The translations under genes and the position numbers were made by a program. This document shows positions 12,001 to 25,400 of a DNA stretch of 64,000 bases, piece by piece. The stretch covers positions 25,843,915 to 25,907,914 of the forward strand of contig CAIIXF020000001.1 of NCBI GenBank assembly GCA_903813345.2, read 5' to 3'. Origin of the DNA: Owenia fusiformis. Lineage: Eukaryota; Annelida; Polychaeta; Sabellida; Oweniidae. Below the pieces are notes generated by a model, which was not told the origin of the DNA, searched no databases, and saw nothing but the letters and a program-made list of their open reading frames with translations. Position 1 is the stretch's first letter; each line of letters begins with the position of its first letter.

Positions 12001-14183
12001 ACTTCAAAAAAGCTGTTGCTACTACAGTCCGCTCAAGTTTTGCAAATCAGGGAGAAATCTGTCTTTGTACCAGTAGAATATTTGTAGAGAACACCATTTA
12101 CCAGAAGTTTGTAGAGGAATTTGTAAAACAAGCCAAGTAAGTGTTAATATATTGCTATATAATTTAGGCAATAATACAAGTTCTCAATGAAAATCTGTAT
12201 TATTTCCACAGAGTTCCATGACCTTCTCTGTATTGTATGCATATTTTTTTCAATTTTACCATGACAAGTACATGTATTTATTGTACTTTATACATGTATA
12301 AATAACATACAATCACCAATACTGAGTCGTACATAACTCTCTTAAGTTTGAGTGCTTAGATATGCTGCACCATACTGTATATTGCTCAAAATTTTCTTCC
12401 AGGGAGTTCAAGACTGGTCCCCCTGGTGATCCATCCAGTAGGATGGGGGCTCTAATCAGCAAAGAACACCTTGCTAAAGTGAGAGGCTTTGTGCATTGGG
12501 CGCAGGAAAATGGTGGAACAATACAATGTGGTCTTGAAGAATTAAACCTACCAGATGAGAACAAAGAGGTAAGAAAAGCAAAATTATTCTTTAAGCTTTT
12601 GTCCCTGGGAGTACATAAGGGCTTGATACAAGACTAAATATGTACATCTGGGAGTACATAAGGGCTTGATACAAGACTAAATATGTACATCTGGGAGTAC
12701 ATAAGGGCGATACAAGACTAAATATGTACATCTGGGAGTACATAAGGGCTTGATACAAGACTAAATATGTACATCTGGGAGTACATAAGGGCGATACAAG
12801 ACTAAATATGTACATCTGGGAGTACATAAGGGCTTGATACAAGACTAAATATGTACATCTGATACTGACACTACCAATGGTATTTGACTTATAAAAGAAT
12901 TACATGTACATGTATATGATTAGAATAATGAGTTATACTCAGTCATGCATCACTTTAGTTTCCAATCATTAACAAATGGAATATTTGTTGTAGGGTTATT
13001 TTATGGCAGCCACTGTTATAACAGACGTTGCTGACACATCAAAGGTTATGCAAGAGGAGATATTTGGTCCTGTAACATGTATTGTACCATTTTCAACAGA
13101 AGAGGAGGTGAGGCTGTATATGTTTTCATGAAATGTTTAAAAGCATGCTAACAGATATATATGAGCCAGGCCACAGGAAAAGGGGTCTTATCACAGATTT
13201 TATCAATATTCTGATTTTTTGTTTATCTTAGAAAGCACAAAGAGACCTTTCAAATGAGCCATGGCTTATGTCTTAACAATTTCGGATTTGAATTTAGCAC
13301 ATTTTCCTCTTAATCTTGGGCACATTTTTGGCTCTGTAGCACAATTCTAATTTTTGTGATAAGATCGGTTTTCCTATGGCCAGGCTCATATATATATATA
13401 TTTAGACGGATATATTTCAATATGTTGTTGCAATATGCCACATGTAGTTTAGTTTACTGTTCCAAAGTCAGAAAGCCAATTTGTGATTGCCTTCACCACT
13501 TGACTTAGCCAGGATGTGATGTTTCACTTGTCCTGTTGTTATAGGTAATTGAGAGAGCCAATGGTGTGAAATATGGCTTAGCAGCAACAGTGTGGTCCAA
13601 AGATGTAGGCAGAGTACATAGAGTAGCTCGCAAATTACAGGTATGTTCATAATGTCATCATGATGTAGACTTGAAGTGGACTTCATAATTCTTTCCATGA
13701 CTTAGATTGTGAAAGGACTTGTGACAGTGTGATCATGTTAAAAATTTATTCAGAACCAATTTTATTTGGAACCAGTTGCCTAGGAATAAAGTATTCATTG
13801 ATAAAATATAATAGGAGTGGAACTTCAGCATGAGCTAGGGGTCAAATCAAAACCATCTAGTAAGAAATCTATAAATCTCAAACCACAAGTTGAATAACAT
13901 TGACTCTCTACCCTATCATCAGACTCACACATCTTTCTGTCTGTCCTCTAAAATTGTTGTATGGATGGACCTCCATATGTTGGAACTTATACTATGCCAA
14001 TACATCCTCGAATTGCACTGTGTATTATTCCAGACTGGCACTGTGTGGACCAACTGTTGGTTACTAAGGGACTTAAACATGCCATTTGGTGGCATTAAGG
14101 CCAGTGGTATAGGCCGAGAGGGTGCCAAAGAGTCTGCTGAATTCTTCACTGAACTGAAAACTATAGTGATTGCTGTTGATTAG
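9054..14183 (+). CDS. ALDH8A1: ALDH8A1, 2-aminomuconic semialdehyde dehydrogenase (complete, 9 coding exons)
   Basis: NAD-dependent cytosolic aldehyde dehydrogenase. The human orthologue oxidises 2-aminomuconate semialdehyde in the kynurenine (tryptophan) pathway and was earlier described as a retinal dehydrogenase. Coding exons: 9054-9238, 9641-9841, 10304-10515, 10777-10943, 11961-12136, 12403-12568, 12994-13107, 13545-13640, 14034-14183. All phases close, giving 488 residues against 487 in human. Signatures: SWNLP-type block LISPWNLPLYLLTFKIAPA, cofactor loop FTGSTLTAERI, general-base Glu255 in LSLELGGKNP, catalytic Cys289 in FANQGEICLC, EEIFGPVTCIVPF and the C-terminal PFGGIKASGIGREG. An acceptor (ttatattgcag, ending 9030) lies 23 bases before the ATG, so at least one 5' noncoding exon exists upstream. 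No frameshift or lost catalytic residue is seen. Confidence 0.97.
9930..10070. mobile_element. 141 bp MITE with 10 bp target duplication in ALDH8A1 intron
   Basis: The inverted ends are AATGCCTGTCGGCTACCAG at the left and CCGGTAGCTGACAGGCATT at the right, with 'gattaacct' and 'aggttaatc' continuing the match. The element is flanked by identical direct repeats GCGAATACAA at 9920-9929 and 10071-10080. A 9-11 bp duplication is typical of Mutator-like elements; that assignment is inference. Confidence 0.8.
10999..11690. repeat. Inverted-end dispersed repeat plus threefold ~190 bp tandem array in ALDH8A1 intron 5
   Basis: A left end CAGGCCAGTAGCCAGG at 10999, like the elements at 45178 and 55843, leads into a block containing 'aaccccctggcactatt', 'aaacccccttggtaaaagc' and 'gattggatcatcaataaat'. 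That block is repeated three times, with starts at about 11099, 11281 and 11484 (spacing 182 and 203 bp). Copies 2 and 3 are nearly identical and copy 1 is a little diverged, so the last duplication is recent. Confidence 0.85.
12606..12859. repeat. 43/41 bp minisatellite, six copies, in ALDH8A1 intron 6
   Basis: The unit begins CTGGGAGTACATAAGGGC and ends AAATATGTACAT. Six head-to-tail copies alternate between a 43 bp form (gggcttgatac) and a 41 bp form (gggcgatac) in the order long, long, short, long, short, long. Copies are almost identical, so the array is young and likely length-variable. It begins about 38 bp after the exon ending at 12568. Confidence 0.93.
13161..13389. mobile_element. 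229 bp MITE in ALDH8A1 intron 7
   Basis: Inverted ends: ATGAGCCAGGCCACAGGAAA at the left; 'ttttcctatggccaggctcat' reads as its reverse complement with few mismatches. 'gtcttatcaca' and 'tgtgataagat' extend the pairing to about 38 bp. The flanks are TATATA on both sides, consistent with a TA-type target. No coding sequence inside. Confidence 0.75.
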
Positions 14184-16423
14184 AGTGGTCTCTATTGGAC
14201 AAATGTGAAATATACTCATACTCATTCTGATTTGCTATAGACAGAATGTTTAACAATCAATTGGTATTACCTCAATTTACAAAATATGATTTATTAATGC
14301 TTTTGACAAGTCATAACAGCTGAAAACAAATTATATTTTACATTTTATAAGATGATCCGTCCTGGATACATGAATTATGATTTACTCTTCCATTTTATGA
14401 TAGCTATGTATTACTATTGTATGTATGTATAGCGTTATTGTCCTAATTTAATTAGGAGATTCATAGTATTTATATGCAATTGTAACAATTATGAAAAATG
14501 TAATATATAAATATTTTACAGTTAATCATAGGTAAAATCATGATTTTGCTAGTCACCTACTGTTGATAATATATAGACAAATATATATACATTCAGCGAA
14601 ATCATATCATCATGTCCAGTGTATTTATTTATATAATATTTATCCAACTTATACTCACCTTTTCAAATGGAAAACTGAAGGAGTTAATTGCCTCAAAAAA
14701 TTGTACATATTGTAATAAGGAAGATTCATATGACATTGTACACTTTTTCTTTTCATGCAAAAGAGTAAAGCTTTTATGGAAATAAGTAGAGTGCAAATTA
14801 AATGCTAGATTTGGGCACAGAATTAGACTAGGACACAAACACATTTTATTCAAGTATGAATGTAAAACAAAAAAGGAAGAAGACTACATCAATTATATTA
14901 CTGTTATTGCAAAGAATTGTATAATTGTTATTGCAAAGAATTGTATAAGTAAGTACAAATATGGGGATCATCCCAATTTACTGTGCTTGTTTGATCAAGA
15001 ATGTAATATTAGAAATGTATAAAATAATATAAAATAATTGGAGAAAATAAATCACAATAAAAAATCATCATCATGTCCAATGTATGGGGTTGATATGATC
15101 CTTTAAAAGGAGCTTCTTAACTTATGTACCTGTACTGTACATGTATTTGTTAAATATTTTTTATGTACTACATGAGGTAATTCCAGAAATGATTTGTACA
15201 ATGTTGCTACAACATAGATTTACAATTTTAACAATTTTTCCATTCATTTTCTGAAATTAGGTTTCCACATTATCAGAATGACAATGAAACATACAGTCAC
15301 TGACTACTTCGTGATACTTTCATCAAAAATATGCTAAATCTGAACAAGGTGCATCATACAGATTTTAGTCATTTTTAGATCAAATGATCAACATTGTCAA
15401 CAGTTTCCATTTAGATTTCCTAATGTACAGTAAAATGTGTCAAAATGAACACCTCTCTCTTATCTGGTGAACATGTCTAGTGGACACCCCTCCTCCGCAC
15501 ATACTCTACAGATTATGTATAAATTACCCTCTCTAGCTCTTTGTGACCACCTATGTACCAACAATGGACATTTTTTGTTCAATATACACAGGGTTTACTG
15601 GATAAGCTAACCCACAATAATAGAATTAACCGACTTGAAATTTTGCAAGTTCACTTTTTGCTCAAATATAACAATGAATGTATTTTACCAGATAACATTA
15701 AAAAAATTAACCTTTTAACCTGACTATACATATTGAATAAGAAATAAATTAATTTATCTAAAAATGTCTTCTGTTTTTTGAACATTTAATTATTTTATGA
15801 AAATATATACATTATGCTCCCTTAAATATTTTTTTGTCAAAGATTGTAAAGTCCAAATTGATAATTATTCATAGTTGCATGAAAGTTCAAAGAAAGGCCA
15901 ATATCAATCATTATAGCCACAGGGCAGTATGCTTTATGCAGAAAATATAAAATATATTAGCCTGAAAACCAAAGCTGCTGCAATGATGTGTTTTATCCTA
16001 AACACACAATCGAGTACACAAATGAAATGAGTCCTCAATCTAAATAGATGCACTGAGTGACTAAAATGAACATCACCCGGGTAATGTCAAAAAATTGTAA
16101 GAAGCACCGCACGAAAATAAAAACAGTACACATTCTATATTTTTACCATTTATAAATTTGCAAACATTGCTATTTTTATGACAAAAAATTCCTATGGTTT
16201 TAATTAATTATTAAATATTTGATCTGATGTTCTTTACTTGACTATTACTTGAAATATTGTGTGTCGAGAGGACATCATTTATTGGACTGTGTTAATCTGG
16301 AAGTTTTACTTCCGGTTTATTTTCGACACGTTAAGTTTTCACATTTTTTATTTATTGAGTCTCTACAGCATTATAGAAGAACGATATATATGTTTGAAAG
16401 ATAAGTTTAAAGAAGTTAGCAAG
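14184..16423. other. ALDH8A1 / ERGIC3 intergenic region
   Basis: Contains the ALDH8A1 3' untranslated region (end not fixed; no clean AATAAA seen before the LINE), a truncated LINE at 14606-15085 and AT-rich sequence. Nothing gene-like is seen in 15086-16250. An ETS-like ACTTCCGG at 16308-16315 lies about 110 bases before the ERGIC3 ATG and is a plausible promoter element. Confidence 0.5.
14606..15085 (+). mobile_element. 5'-truncated LINE 3' end with 19 bp target-site duplication
   Basis: Plus-strand reading of about 14693-14900 gives a LINE C-terminal zinc-knuckle (zf-RVT type): CTYCNKEDSYDIVHFFFSCK followed by RVKLLWK, one stop, then VECKLNARFGHRIRLGHKHI. The body ends in an A-rich tail at about 15040-15066. 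Near-identical direct repeats ATCATCATGTCCAGTGTAT (14606-14624) and ATCATCATGTCCAATGTAT (15067-15085) flank it, one mismatch in 19. This is a classic target-primed insertion, now mutated. Confidence 0.85.
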
Positions 16424-19400
16424 ATGACAGCTCAGGATTTACTCAATCGGTTGCGTCAGTTCGATGCTTATCCTAAAACACTCGAAGACTTCCGAATAAA
16501 AACATTTGGGGGAGCTATTGGTGAGTTTTCTTTTTATTCTACAATTTTTTTCCAATTTTGAATACATGTTTTAAACAGAATATTACCTTGAGTGGGTGAA
16601 GTGACCACAGTTTACCTTCTATCGAAGCCGCCACTGTAGTCCGGCCTTGTGAGTGTACTACACGGAAGTTTGAAGTTCAATACAGTAAGTAATAAATAAC
16701 AGGTTAGGAAAGATCCATCTAGAATTTCATTTCTACATGGATACTGCGCATACATCCTGCAATGTGATTGGTCATAAGGCGGACCACGGATCATTTTAAC
16801 AATTTTGCAGTGCTTAGATTGGCAGTATCATCTTGCCATAATAGCAAGATTGAGGTATGAAATATGTTTTTCAAGATCCTTGAGGGTGTCATCTCAGGCC
16901 TGTATGACTAGGGATGTCACGGTTTCCTGATATTGTCCCGTCCCTTGAGGCTTTGGTCTCGGGACAAACGGGACAACCCTTGTGTACTGAAGATTTCGGT
17001 CCATGTTCAGGATATACTATATTTGTCCTGTATATGACCCTTAAACTTCCCAAATGCACAATAAATATGATCTAAACTAGAATTTTCTTTCATTTTTACA
17101 ACTTATCTGCCGGATTACGTTCATGTGTAAATGCCATCTAGTGGCAATCACTATAATATTGTGATAATGATGCGATTATAATAAACGGAAGTTCAGGACA
17201 GAACATGCAGTTTTATTGATAACATCGAAATATGCTTTAATTTAAGTGATAACAAAGAACGTCATCGGTGAGAAAGGTAGCATTACTTAAAATCAATCCA
17301 GTGGCGAAGCGTGGGTACCTTGTGAGAGTACGCCAGGAGTGAGCGAAGCGAACGAGCTTTGAGGGGGGGGGGGGATTGGGAGGGTTCTCCCCTCACAAGA
17401 AAATTTGCAAATGAGATTGTATTTGAAGCGTTCTCCATTTTCAAAATGTGGTGCATTCAATATGAAAATCAACTTATTTTTTTTTGAGAGTACGCCATGA
17501 CGTTATATGCGTATATGACGCTACGTCATTGAATCTCAGATTACAAGTTTTTGCGCAACATGAACTGTTTAGAGTATAGCTGTGTAAATGCTTCGCGGAC
17601 CAGCACTTGTCTGATATAACCGTATGCATGGTACATGATATGACCGCCGTCACGGTCTATTACTGGCTATCTCTTATTCTCTATACTATTCTCTTATTCT
17701 CTATTAATGGCTATCTCTTATTCTGGCCCACTGACAAAGAAAAACAATATTTAAGGTCACAGTGAAATCATTAAAAGGTTGGTGAGCATTATTTCTGTCG
17801 ATGTTTCATGGTTTGGGGAGAAGATTCCCGGGGATTTAAGTTGATTTGATTGTGAATATCGGCAGAAATAAGGTACGTTCGGGGGTTTTCTTTGTAGCTA
17901 ATGAAAATAGATGTTAGTCTTGATGTAATTTGATGAAAGTATCCAAACTTTGGTATATTTTGACACTAGGTCCATAATCTTTTGATAATTGTCTCTGCAT
18001 TACTTATTCAACCTTTAATGGTATCAATGGTATACTATGACACCATCTTTAGAAACATATAAACTTAGTATACAGAGTAACTGGGGGACATCTGATCATA
18101 ACAGTGAATGCCAATGGTAAAATATTCTGCATTATTTTCTGTTTATGGTAGTGCTTGGTAGGGGTGAATTTGTCAATGTACAGAAATGTGATCATGTTTT
18201 GCTAATTCATCTTTATAATAGAGTGAAAATTTCACTGAAATTCTTTAAAAATTGATGGTCTGAGATTTGAGAAATTCTAAGTTGAACTTTAAGCTGTAAA
18301 TTTACATGTATGGAACAAAAAGTGAGGAGAGTTCTACCTGTGCCAGCTTAGCCTTACTTATAGTGTTGATTATTCCATCGAATGAAGTTGCGGACTTATG
18401 GGGGTAGAAGTTCTGTTTGAGAGGCAATTTTCAAAATGGCGGCTAAGTTTAAAAATGGCAGCCATTTTAGCACCTATTTTACAATGTATAAAACTGTAAT
18501 AGCAATATTGTTTGAAATGTGAAAAGTTATATAGGACATTAATAAAGCTAGAAATGTTGATATTTAATGGCCGCAAATGTTTTTTACTATAATTCCCTGG
18601 CTAAATCATTGAACATTCCTCCTTTAAAATCAATTTTTATTGTCTTTTCAACAAATTGAAAATCCTCTAAAGTGAAAAAAGTTAAATGTTTAATGAATTG
18701 GATAAACAATATTTTATGATTATTTATTTTATGTTTGCAGTGACCATTGTGAGTGGAATATTGATGATGTTACTCTTCGTGTCTGAATTAAACTTCTACC
18801 TTACAAAGGACGTCCATCCAGAACTATTTGTTGATACATCTCGGGGACAAAAACTAAAAATCAATGTTGATATTACATTTCCGAGAATAGCATGTGCATG
18901 TAAGATGATTATACAAGTTCGGATTTTTTATTTTAAATTTGATGTTTTATCCAATATGAATCATTCTGGATGAGATAGTTATTAAATGATATCATTCTGA
19001 GTAAATATGATTGAAAATATTATAGTAAGTAATTTAACTTCAAGCATATATAAAATAATGAGCTAGTTTGAAAATAAAAGTCTTCTTACAATAATTTTAA
19101 AATCTCAAGTCTTAAAGATTTTATGATTATTCCGACAATAGATAATAAGGATCACAAAATAATAATTGTTATATCTTAATTTTAGATCTCAGTATTGATG
19201 CTATGGATGTCTCAGGAGAGTCACAGATTGATGTTGACCACAATGTATTCAAACAAAGATTAGATCTAGAAGGAAATAAAATAGATATTGAAAAGAAAGA
19301 AGGTTAGTACTTTGTTAACTAAATAAGACAAGGGTCTTGAGAAACCATTTTTTTAATGAATTTGTATTCATGTTTACTGTGGGGATGAAACAAATAGTCA

Positions 19401-22400
19401 AATACTCCTCAGCAAATAGTTAGTAAGCACATTTTATTGAATTTTGATAAATGTCTAATTTGCTGTTACTGCACTTCTACTTAATTTGCCGGTCCTCTTA
19501 ATCCACCAAAATAAGTAGGCCTAGCACCAACAAAGTATTTTATTTTGGAATATTTGGTACAGAACCAGGATCAGTTTAATGAAAATTCAGTACAAGAATT
19601 TGTTTCAGTCCCAGATGTTTAAGACTTGCTATGTATTTGACTTGGGATTGCATCTCCATTCTATAAAATAAATCTGACCAATGCAGGAGTCAAATCTGAT
19701 ACCTGAAATCTGAAAGTACCATTCAATTTAACATTGCTGAATTGTTAAGCCAATGATCTTCTTCAACCAATGTGATCTTTATCCCATACTATGTAAAAGT
19801 TATAATTACTTTAAAGATCTGGGAGACAAGTCAGAAAACATTACAGCAGCAGCCAAAGATGCCTTAGATCCTAAAAGATGTGAGAGTTGCTATGGTGCAG
19901 AGAGTACTGCCATCAAGTAAGTAAAGGACAAGACAAGGCCAAATGTAACTAAATAACATTTCCAATGCATGAAGATTTAAGCATTTGTTTGGAATAAAGG
20001 GATAATTAATATTCTGGATGCTTATTTGCTCATTTATTTTTTTGCTCAGATTTTTTAAATATGTATTTTTGAGATGAATAATAAGGCAATGTTTTGCTTC
20101 AGTTGTCACAATTTAAGATATTAATATGCTTTTTTTTATTTATGTTGTACAAGTAGCATGAGAGAATATTATGTATTGTTATAATGTAACATGAATAAAA
20201 TATTTCAGGTGCTGTAATACCTGTGAGGATGTTCGTGAAGCATATCGTCAGAAAGGATGGGCATTCAAGGATCCTGATGGCATCATCCAATGTTCTCGTG
20301 AGGGTTGGTCCGAAAATATGAAAGAGCAGAAGAATGAAGGCTGCCAGATGTATGGATATTTGGAAGTTAATAAAGTTGCGGGAAACTTTCATTTTGCTCC
20401 TGGAAAAAGTTTTCAACAGCATCATGTACATGGTGAGAAAAACTACCATTCCTTGATATTCTAATATTAATCATAAGAGATGTTTGTTTTTGTAAAGTTT
20501 ACTGATAAACATTCACTGATTAATTAATGTCAAAATCAAAAGAACCTTTGTTCCACAATGCACGCTCATGACATCTGCCCCAAGTGTTGTATGCTCTAAC
20601 TGCATAGGACAGTGATGAAATAATCTCATTTTGTGTAATTTAACTTCCTCCTATTTTATTTCAGTTCATGATTTACAACCATTTGGAGGAAATAAGGTAT
20701 GTACAGATATTGGTTACCACTTCTATCACAAAGGTTTAACTGCATGTATTTTATTATTAAATTATTATTAGGGTTTTTATTGACCTAATGGATCCCATAC
20801 CATGATCCTATCAAAGAATTTGTTCCAGGGTAATATAATAGTAGCTGCCATGTCGATATGTTATTTTCCTCTGTTTTCCTAAAGTGAAAACGCCAAAATA
20901 TTGCATGTTGGTGAACTTCCAGCAAAATATGCAATGTCAGCTCCTTGTTGTGTTTTAGATTTTTCGATATACATGTATAATCAAGCAATATGATACACTT
21001 TTTTGATCAATTACAGTAATTAGAGAAACCATATTTTGATCAAGCACTGTGAGAAACTGAGTTTTGATGAATCATTGTGACCAGTTTTGCTGAAATGTAG
21101 GTGAATGAATTTTGAATTATTGGACCATTTATTTGCTTGAGTTCATACATTGGAACGCATAAGGGGTGAATAATGAAAAATATACCTGTCCACCTAAAGT
21201 GAAGAAAATATGGTACATTTTTAAAAATGTTTGATAGTTTCATTTTTGGTCTGGCTAGAAACTAGAAGTAAATGTGACTAAGATATCCCTTGTCACAAGC
21301 TTGGTTTTTACAGTTGATCCCCTTCAGAGTAGTAGATTGACTGATCGATCTGGCATTGCAGTAAAGGTCCTTGAACTATCTCATACTTACAACTGTACAA
21401 GTTATACTTTGCATTTAGATTGATTTGAAATCAGCTCCTATTTATATCTTGATAATGCTCATATTGATGATATTAAAGTAATTTATTATATTTTCAGTTC
21501 AACCTCAGCCACAATATAAAACACCTATCATTTGGTACAGATTACCCAGGCATGGAGAATCCCCTGGATAAAACTACTACAATTGCAGAAAAAGGTAAGA
21601 ATCGAGCCTTATTTCTATTTCATGTGCCAAGTTTTTCACTTTCTCAAGTTTGGTCATTTCATTCATCTTACATGGGGTGTCATATTGATTTCAGATTTTG
21701 TGGTCATTTAAAAAGTTATTCTGGACCAATCTGCAAGTTTTCTTGTGGTTTTCCTCACCATGGGTCCATTAGATAGTACAATTCAGACATGGTCCAAGCA
21801 ATGGATTGCTTTATTTGGCTCCAAAAATGTTGAGCCTCTGAAATCAGCGACTCATCTATGCTTACTGGCTCACATGTTGGGCCTATGGGATCAACTGAAG
21901 AGTGCATACTCATATCCATTTTATGAGGATCTGAATGAGCTGGTAAATACCATAAGTAATGCCTCCTATTTTTGCTTTTAGACTTGTAAAATGTTATTAG
22001 CAATGATAAAGCTCAAATAACAATTTCAGGATTTATTCCATTGTAATATATAGGATAAATGTATCCGTGAAATATTTGTAAATTGATAACTTAATCTATT
22101 TGAAAAAAAACGGAAATGTGACAAAAAAATGATTTAAACCTGCACATCGCTCCAAAACGCAATATGTTGACATATATTGTTTTTACATTTTTAAGCTCTA
22201 ATATAAAGTTTATGTAAATAAAAATTGTTTTTTTCTGTGTTATATCAAAGAACAATCATTTAGTTAAAAAAAATAAAAAGGCGAATGCGGGATTCGAACC
22301 CGGGCCTCCCGCGTGCTAAGCGAGAATTGTACCCCTAGACCACCGTCTTCTTATGAATGTTGAATGTAATTAAACGCTACTTATTTTGAATGCTATGATT

Positions 22401-25400
22401 CGGAAGTGACGTCACGTTCTTCATTTAGAAACTTTTCCAAAATCATATCGTCGGCGCCGATCGAAGCAATTCAATGAATAATCTTTGAAATGACACATTT
22501 ATCGTAAGTATTTCTACACAAGATTTGCCCCATTTGTTAATCATTCTATAATCTTTCATTAAGCTCAAAATGATAAAGTTCACCCCAAACAACCCAAGAT
22601 TGCGTTTCGGAGCGCAGTCCAGCTTTAAGTAAAATGACATTGTCAAAAAGCAATCCTAATAAAATTGTTGGCTTCTTGGAAATGAGGCCAATTTGTATTT
22701 TTCAGCATGTGAACCCACCAAAAGTGCCATTTTGTTAGTCTCCAACTTTTTTGTGGCAGCAGTTGGTGTTCAGAGTTTGGCATTTGTAACAAATGGCAGG
22801 TGGTCACATTTTGCCCGTTAATGCCCTGTATATACTCAGGATCCCAGGAAATATAAAGGGAAAATCCACTATTTCGACTAATTTTATAGTGCATGTAAAT
22901 GTACAGTTAAACCATACTCAAGATACAAAAACATGAAGTAAAAATTCTCTATTTATTCCAAATGAATTGAACATGTGGAGCTATGAATGTCAATATTACA
23001 CTTGATCCTGCTAATTTTCAACTTCATCGACATCTTTATACTTCTAATAAATAATCTTCAGTTACTAATCACTAATGATCTCCTAGCTCATTCCACTCCA
23101 ATTTGTCAATACAAGTAATTGCCCTGCTTTGTGGCATTTAGTATATTTACATGTCTGTCTACTATGTCCTTACAAATAAATGCCGAGTGAATGCCAGTTC
23201 TTATTGTCACAAATGATGTAAATGTTCTACAACGTTTCTATTTTGGCGATCTTAAGATTGACTATTTATTTATTGATGTTTTATGCTAACATCGGATTCC
23301 AGTTCCAATTGCCATAAATGTTCCAAATGTTCCTCCTCCTTGTATCATCGTTTTTCCTACATTTGATATCAACTCTCTGCCACGCATCCCCATCCTGGAA
23401 GAATATTGTGTACAATATTACATTTTTATTTTCATTTAATTCCTATCAATTAATGAATCATTTTTTATCGTTATGTCCTGCAAGGACACATATTAATACT
23501 GATGTTCATTTGTATTTTTTCACTTATCATTCTAATGAAACTTTCCATTTGCAAAATTGACAAGCAATGCAGAAACTGACATCTTATGGCACAATTACTT
23601 TTTGTTTAATTTTTTGCAATCATTTATCTGTTCATTAATTGTCTATTACTTTGGTCATTTCATATTTCATGAAAAAAGTGAATTCTGACAAATAATAGGG
23701 CCAGGGGACCTAACTAGAAAATACCTCAGAGCTCCAAATCCTCCAAAAATGGCCCCTGAAGCCATTCCGACACAAAATCCAATGGTGGCTCCATATTTCA
23801 CTTTATCCCAACAGCTAGGTCCACCTTGGTGGTAACCTCCGGGTGGTGGTGCTGGCATTATTTAACCTAAGATAAAATGTATCAGTCTTTGTTCAGAAAG
23901 TTAACATTTTATCCAAATAGCCTAAATATATTATTCCAAGGACATAAGAACTCAAAACTGTTGGAAACTTCTTGCTCAAGTCCAGGATAAATCACATGGT
24001 CTTGTAACCCAACAAAATGGTAACTTAAAAATATAAACAAAAAGCAAGGTCATCATGATCATCCACATCTTATTGGAAAAAAATTTTGAAAAAATTAACT
24101 TCCAAAAATTATTATAAAAGGCCACAGCTTTGCTGCACAGTGCTCATTATACATAACTATCTGATTATACGCATCTGTATCATGATTACTAGAATAGTAT
24201 CCAGTTTTGACAGTCATACATGCCTGAGATAACACCCTACAAAAGGAAAAAAATGCGTATAAAAACACCTCTTAAAGGCGCACTATACTTAATTTAGAAG
24301 AAAAAATGAAAAAATAATCATTGAAACATGTTACTCACACACTTGCTCAAATATGACACAAAGTTTGATTTCCTTTAATATCAAACCAAGAAAAAAATAA
24401 CTCACATAGAAAAAAGCATTTGAAGTTCAGAGGTCATAAGACATGCATGCACATGCTAAACACAGTGCATGTTTTAAATTACTATTGATTTAAAAGATGG
24501 CGACACTTCTATAAAAATGAATGTATCATGTAATACAAACAACTTTGCCATCTTTCAATGACATTAATAAAAACTTGATATATAAAGCTTGACAGATCGA
24601 AAATATTTTTTGATAATTTATATTAATTGATGTGGTCCATTTGAGCTGTTGTTGGTGTCAAGTGAAAGATAAGGTTCTTATCAATACATTGGACATACTA
24701 TGAAATTTAAATGTCTTTATTTTGCCCAAAAATTTGAAAATTCCCAAAGAAAGTGTACCTTTAATATTATATAAAGCAGCACTATAAGGCGGGACTTAAC
24801 GCTCCAAGGCGTCGTTAGTCTATTAAACATACAGTTCATAAAAATATAATTAATAGAATGTAATAATATAATTCTGGTGTGAATAGAACAGCAAATATGA
24901 CGTAAATAAAGGGATTACAAGCTTTATTACCAGATTACTGTTCTAGTCTACTGCAAAGAAACGTATGTTTTTACATACACGTTTTTGGGATACCCGGTTT
25001 TTTCGACCGGGTACCAAGTTTGAACCCAGCATGGAGGATTTACTACCCGGTACCCGGTATTTTCTACAAACCCCGGAGATATGAGCAATTAGAGTGTAGA
25101 GTCTCAGATTTCCCTAGATAGGAGCCTGTCTTTTTTCTAAGTAATGCATAGTGAGTGGGAGGGGGATGAACTCTTGTTCCCGTGCCTGTGCTCATGTTCA
25201 TTTGACAAAATAAAATTAAAAAGTAAAAAAAAACTGTGATTTTGTATTCGATCTGGTAATTGTCTTATACCGTTGCATCATTGTGAGCCACTCTTTTGGT
25301 TGTGAAGAAATGTATACTTACCCTTATTTTAATTGTACTTTGATGCCAGTCTTCTTTATAATTAAGTAAAAGAGTAAGTTATTGTGTTTCGAAATTCTAA

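Noticed and set aside
12591-12842. Possible CRISPR-like array
   Set aside because: The copies abut with no unique spacers and lie in an animal intron; it is a minisatellite.
24960-25080. Hairpin-like 'gggatacccggtttttt' / 'ccgggtacc' blocks as a regulatory RNA
   Set aside because: Short repeated ACCCGGT words in a repeat-rich intron; no conserved structure can be argued from one sequence.
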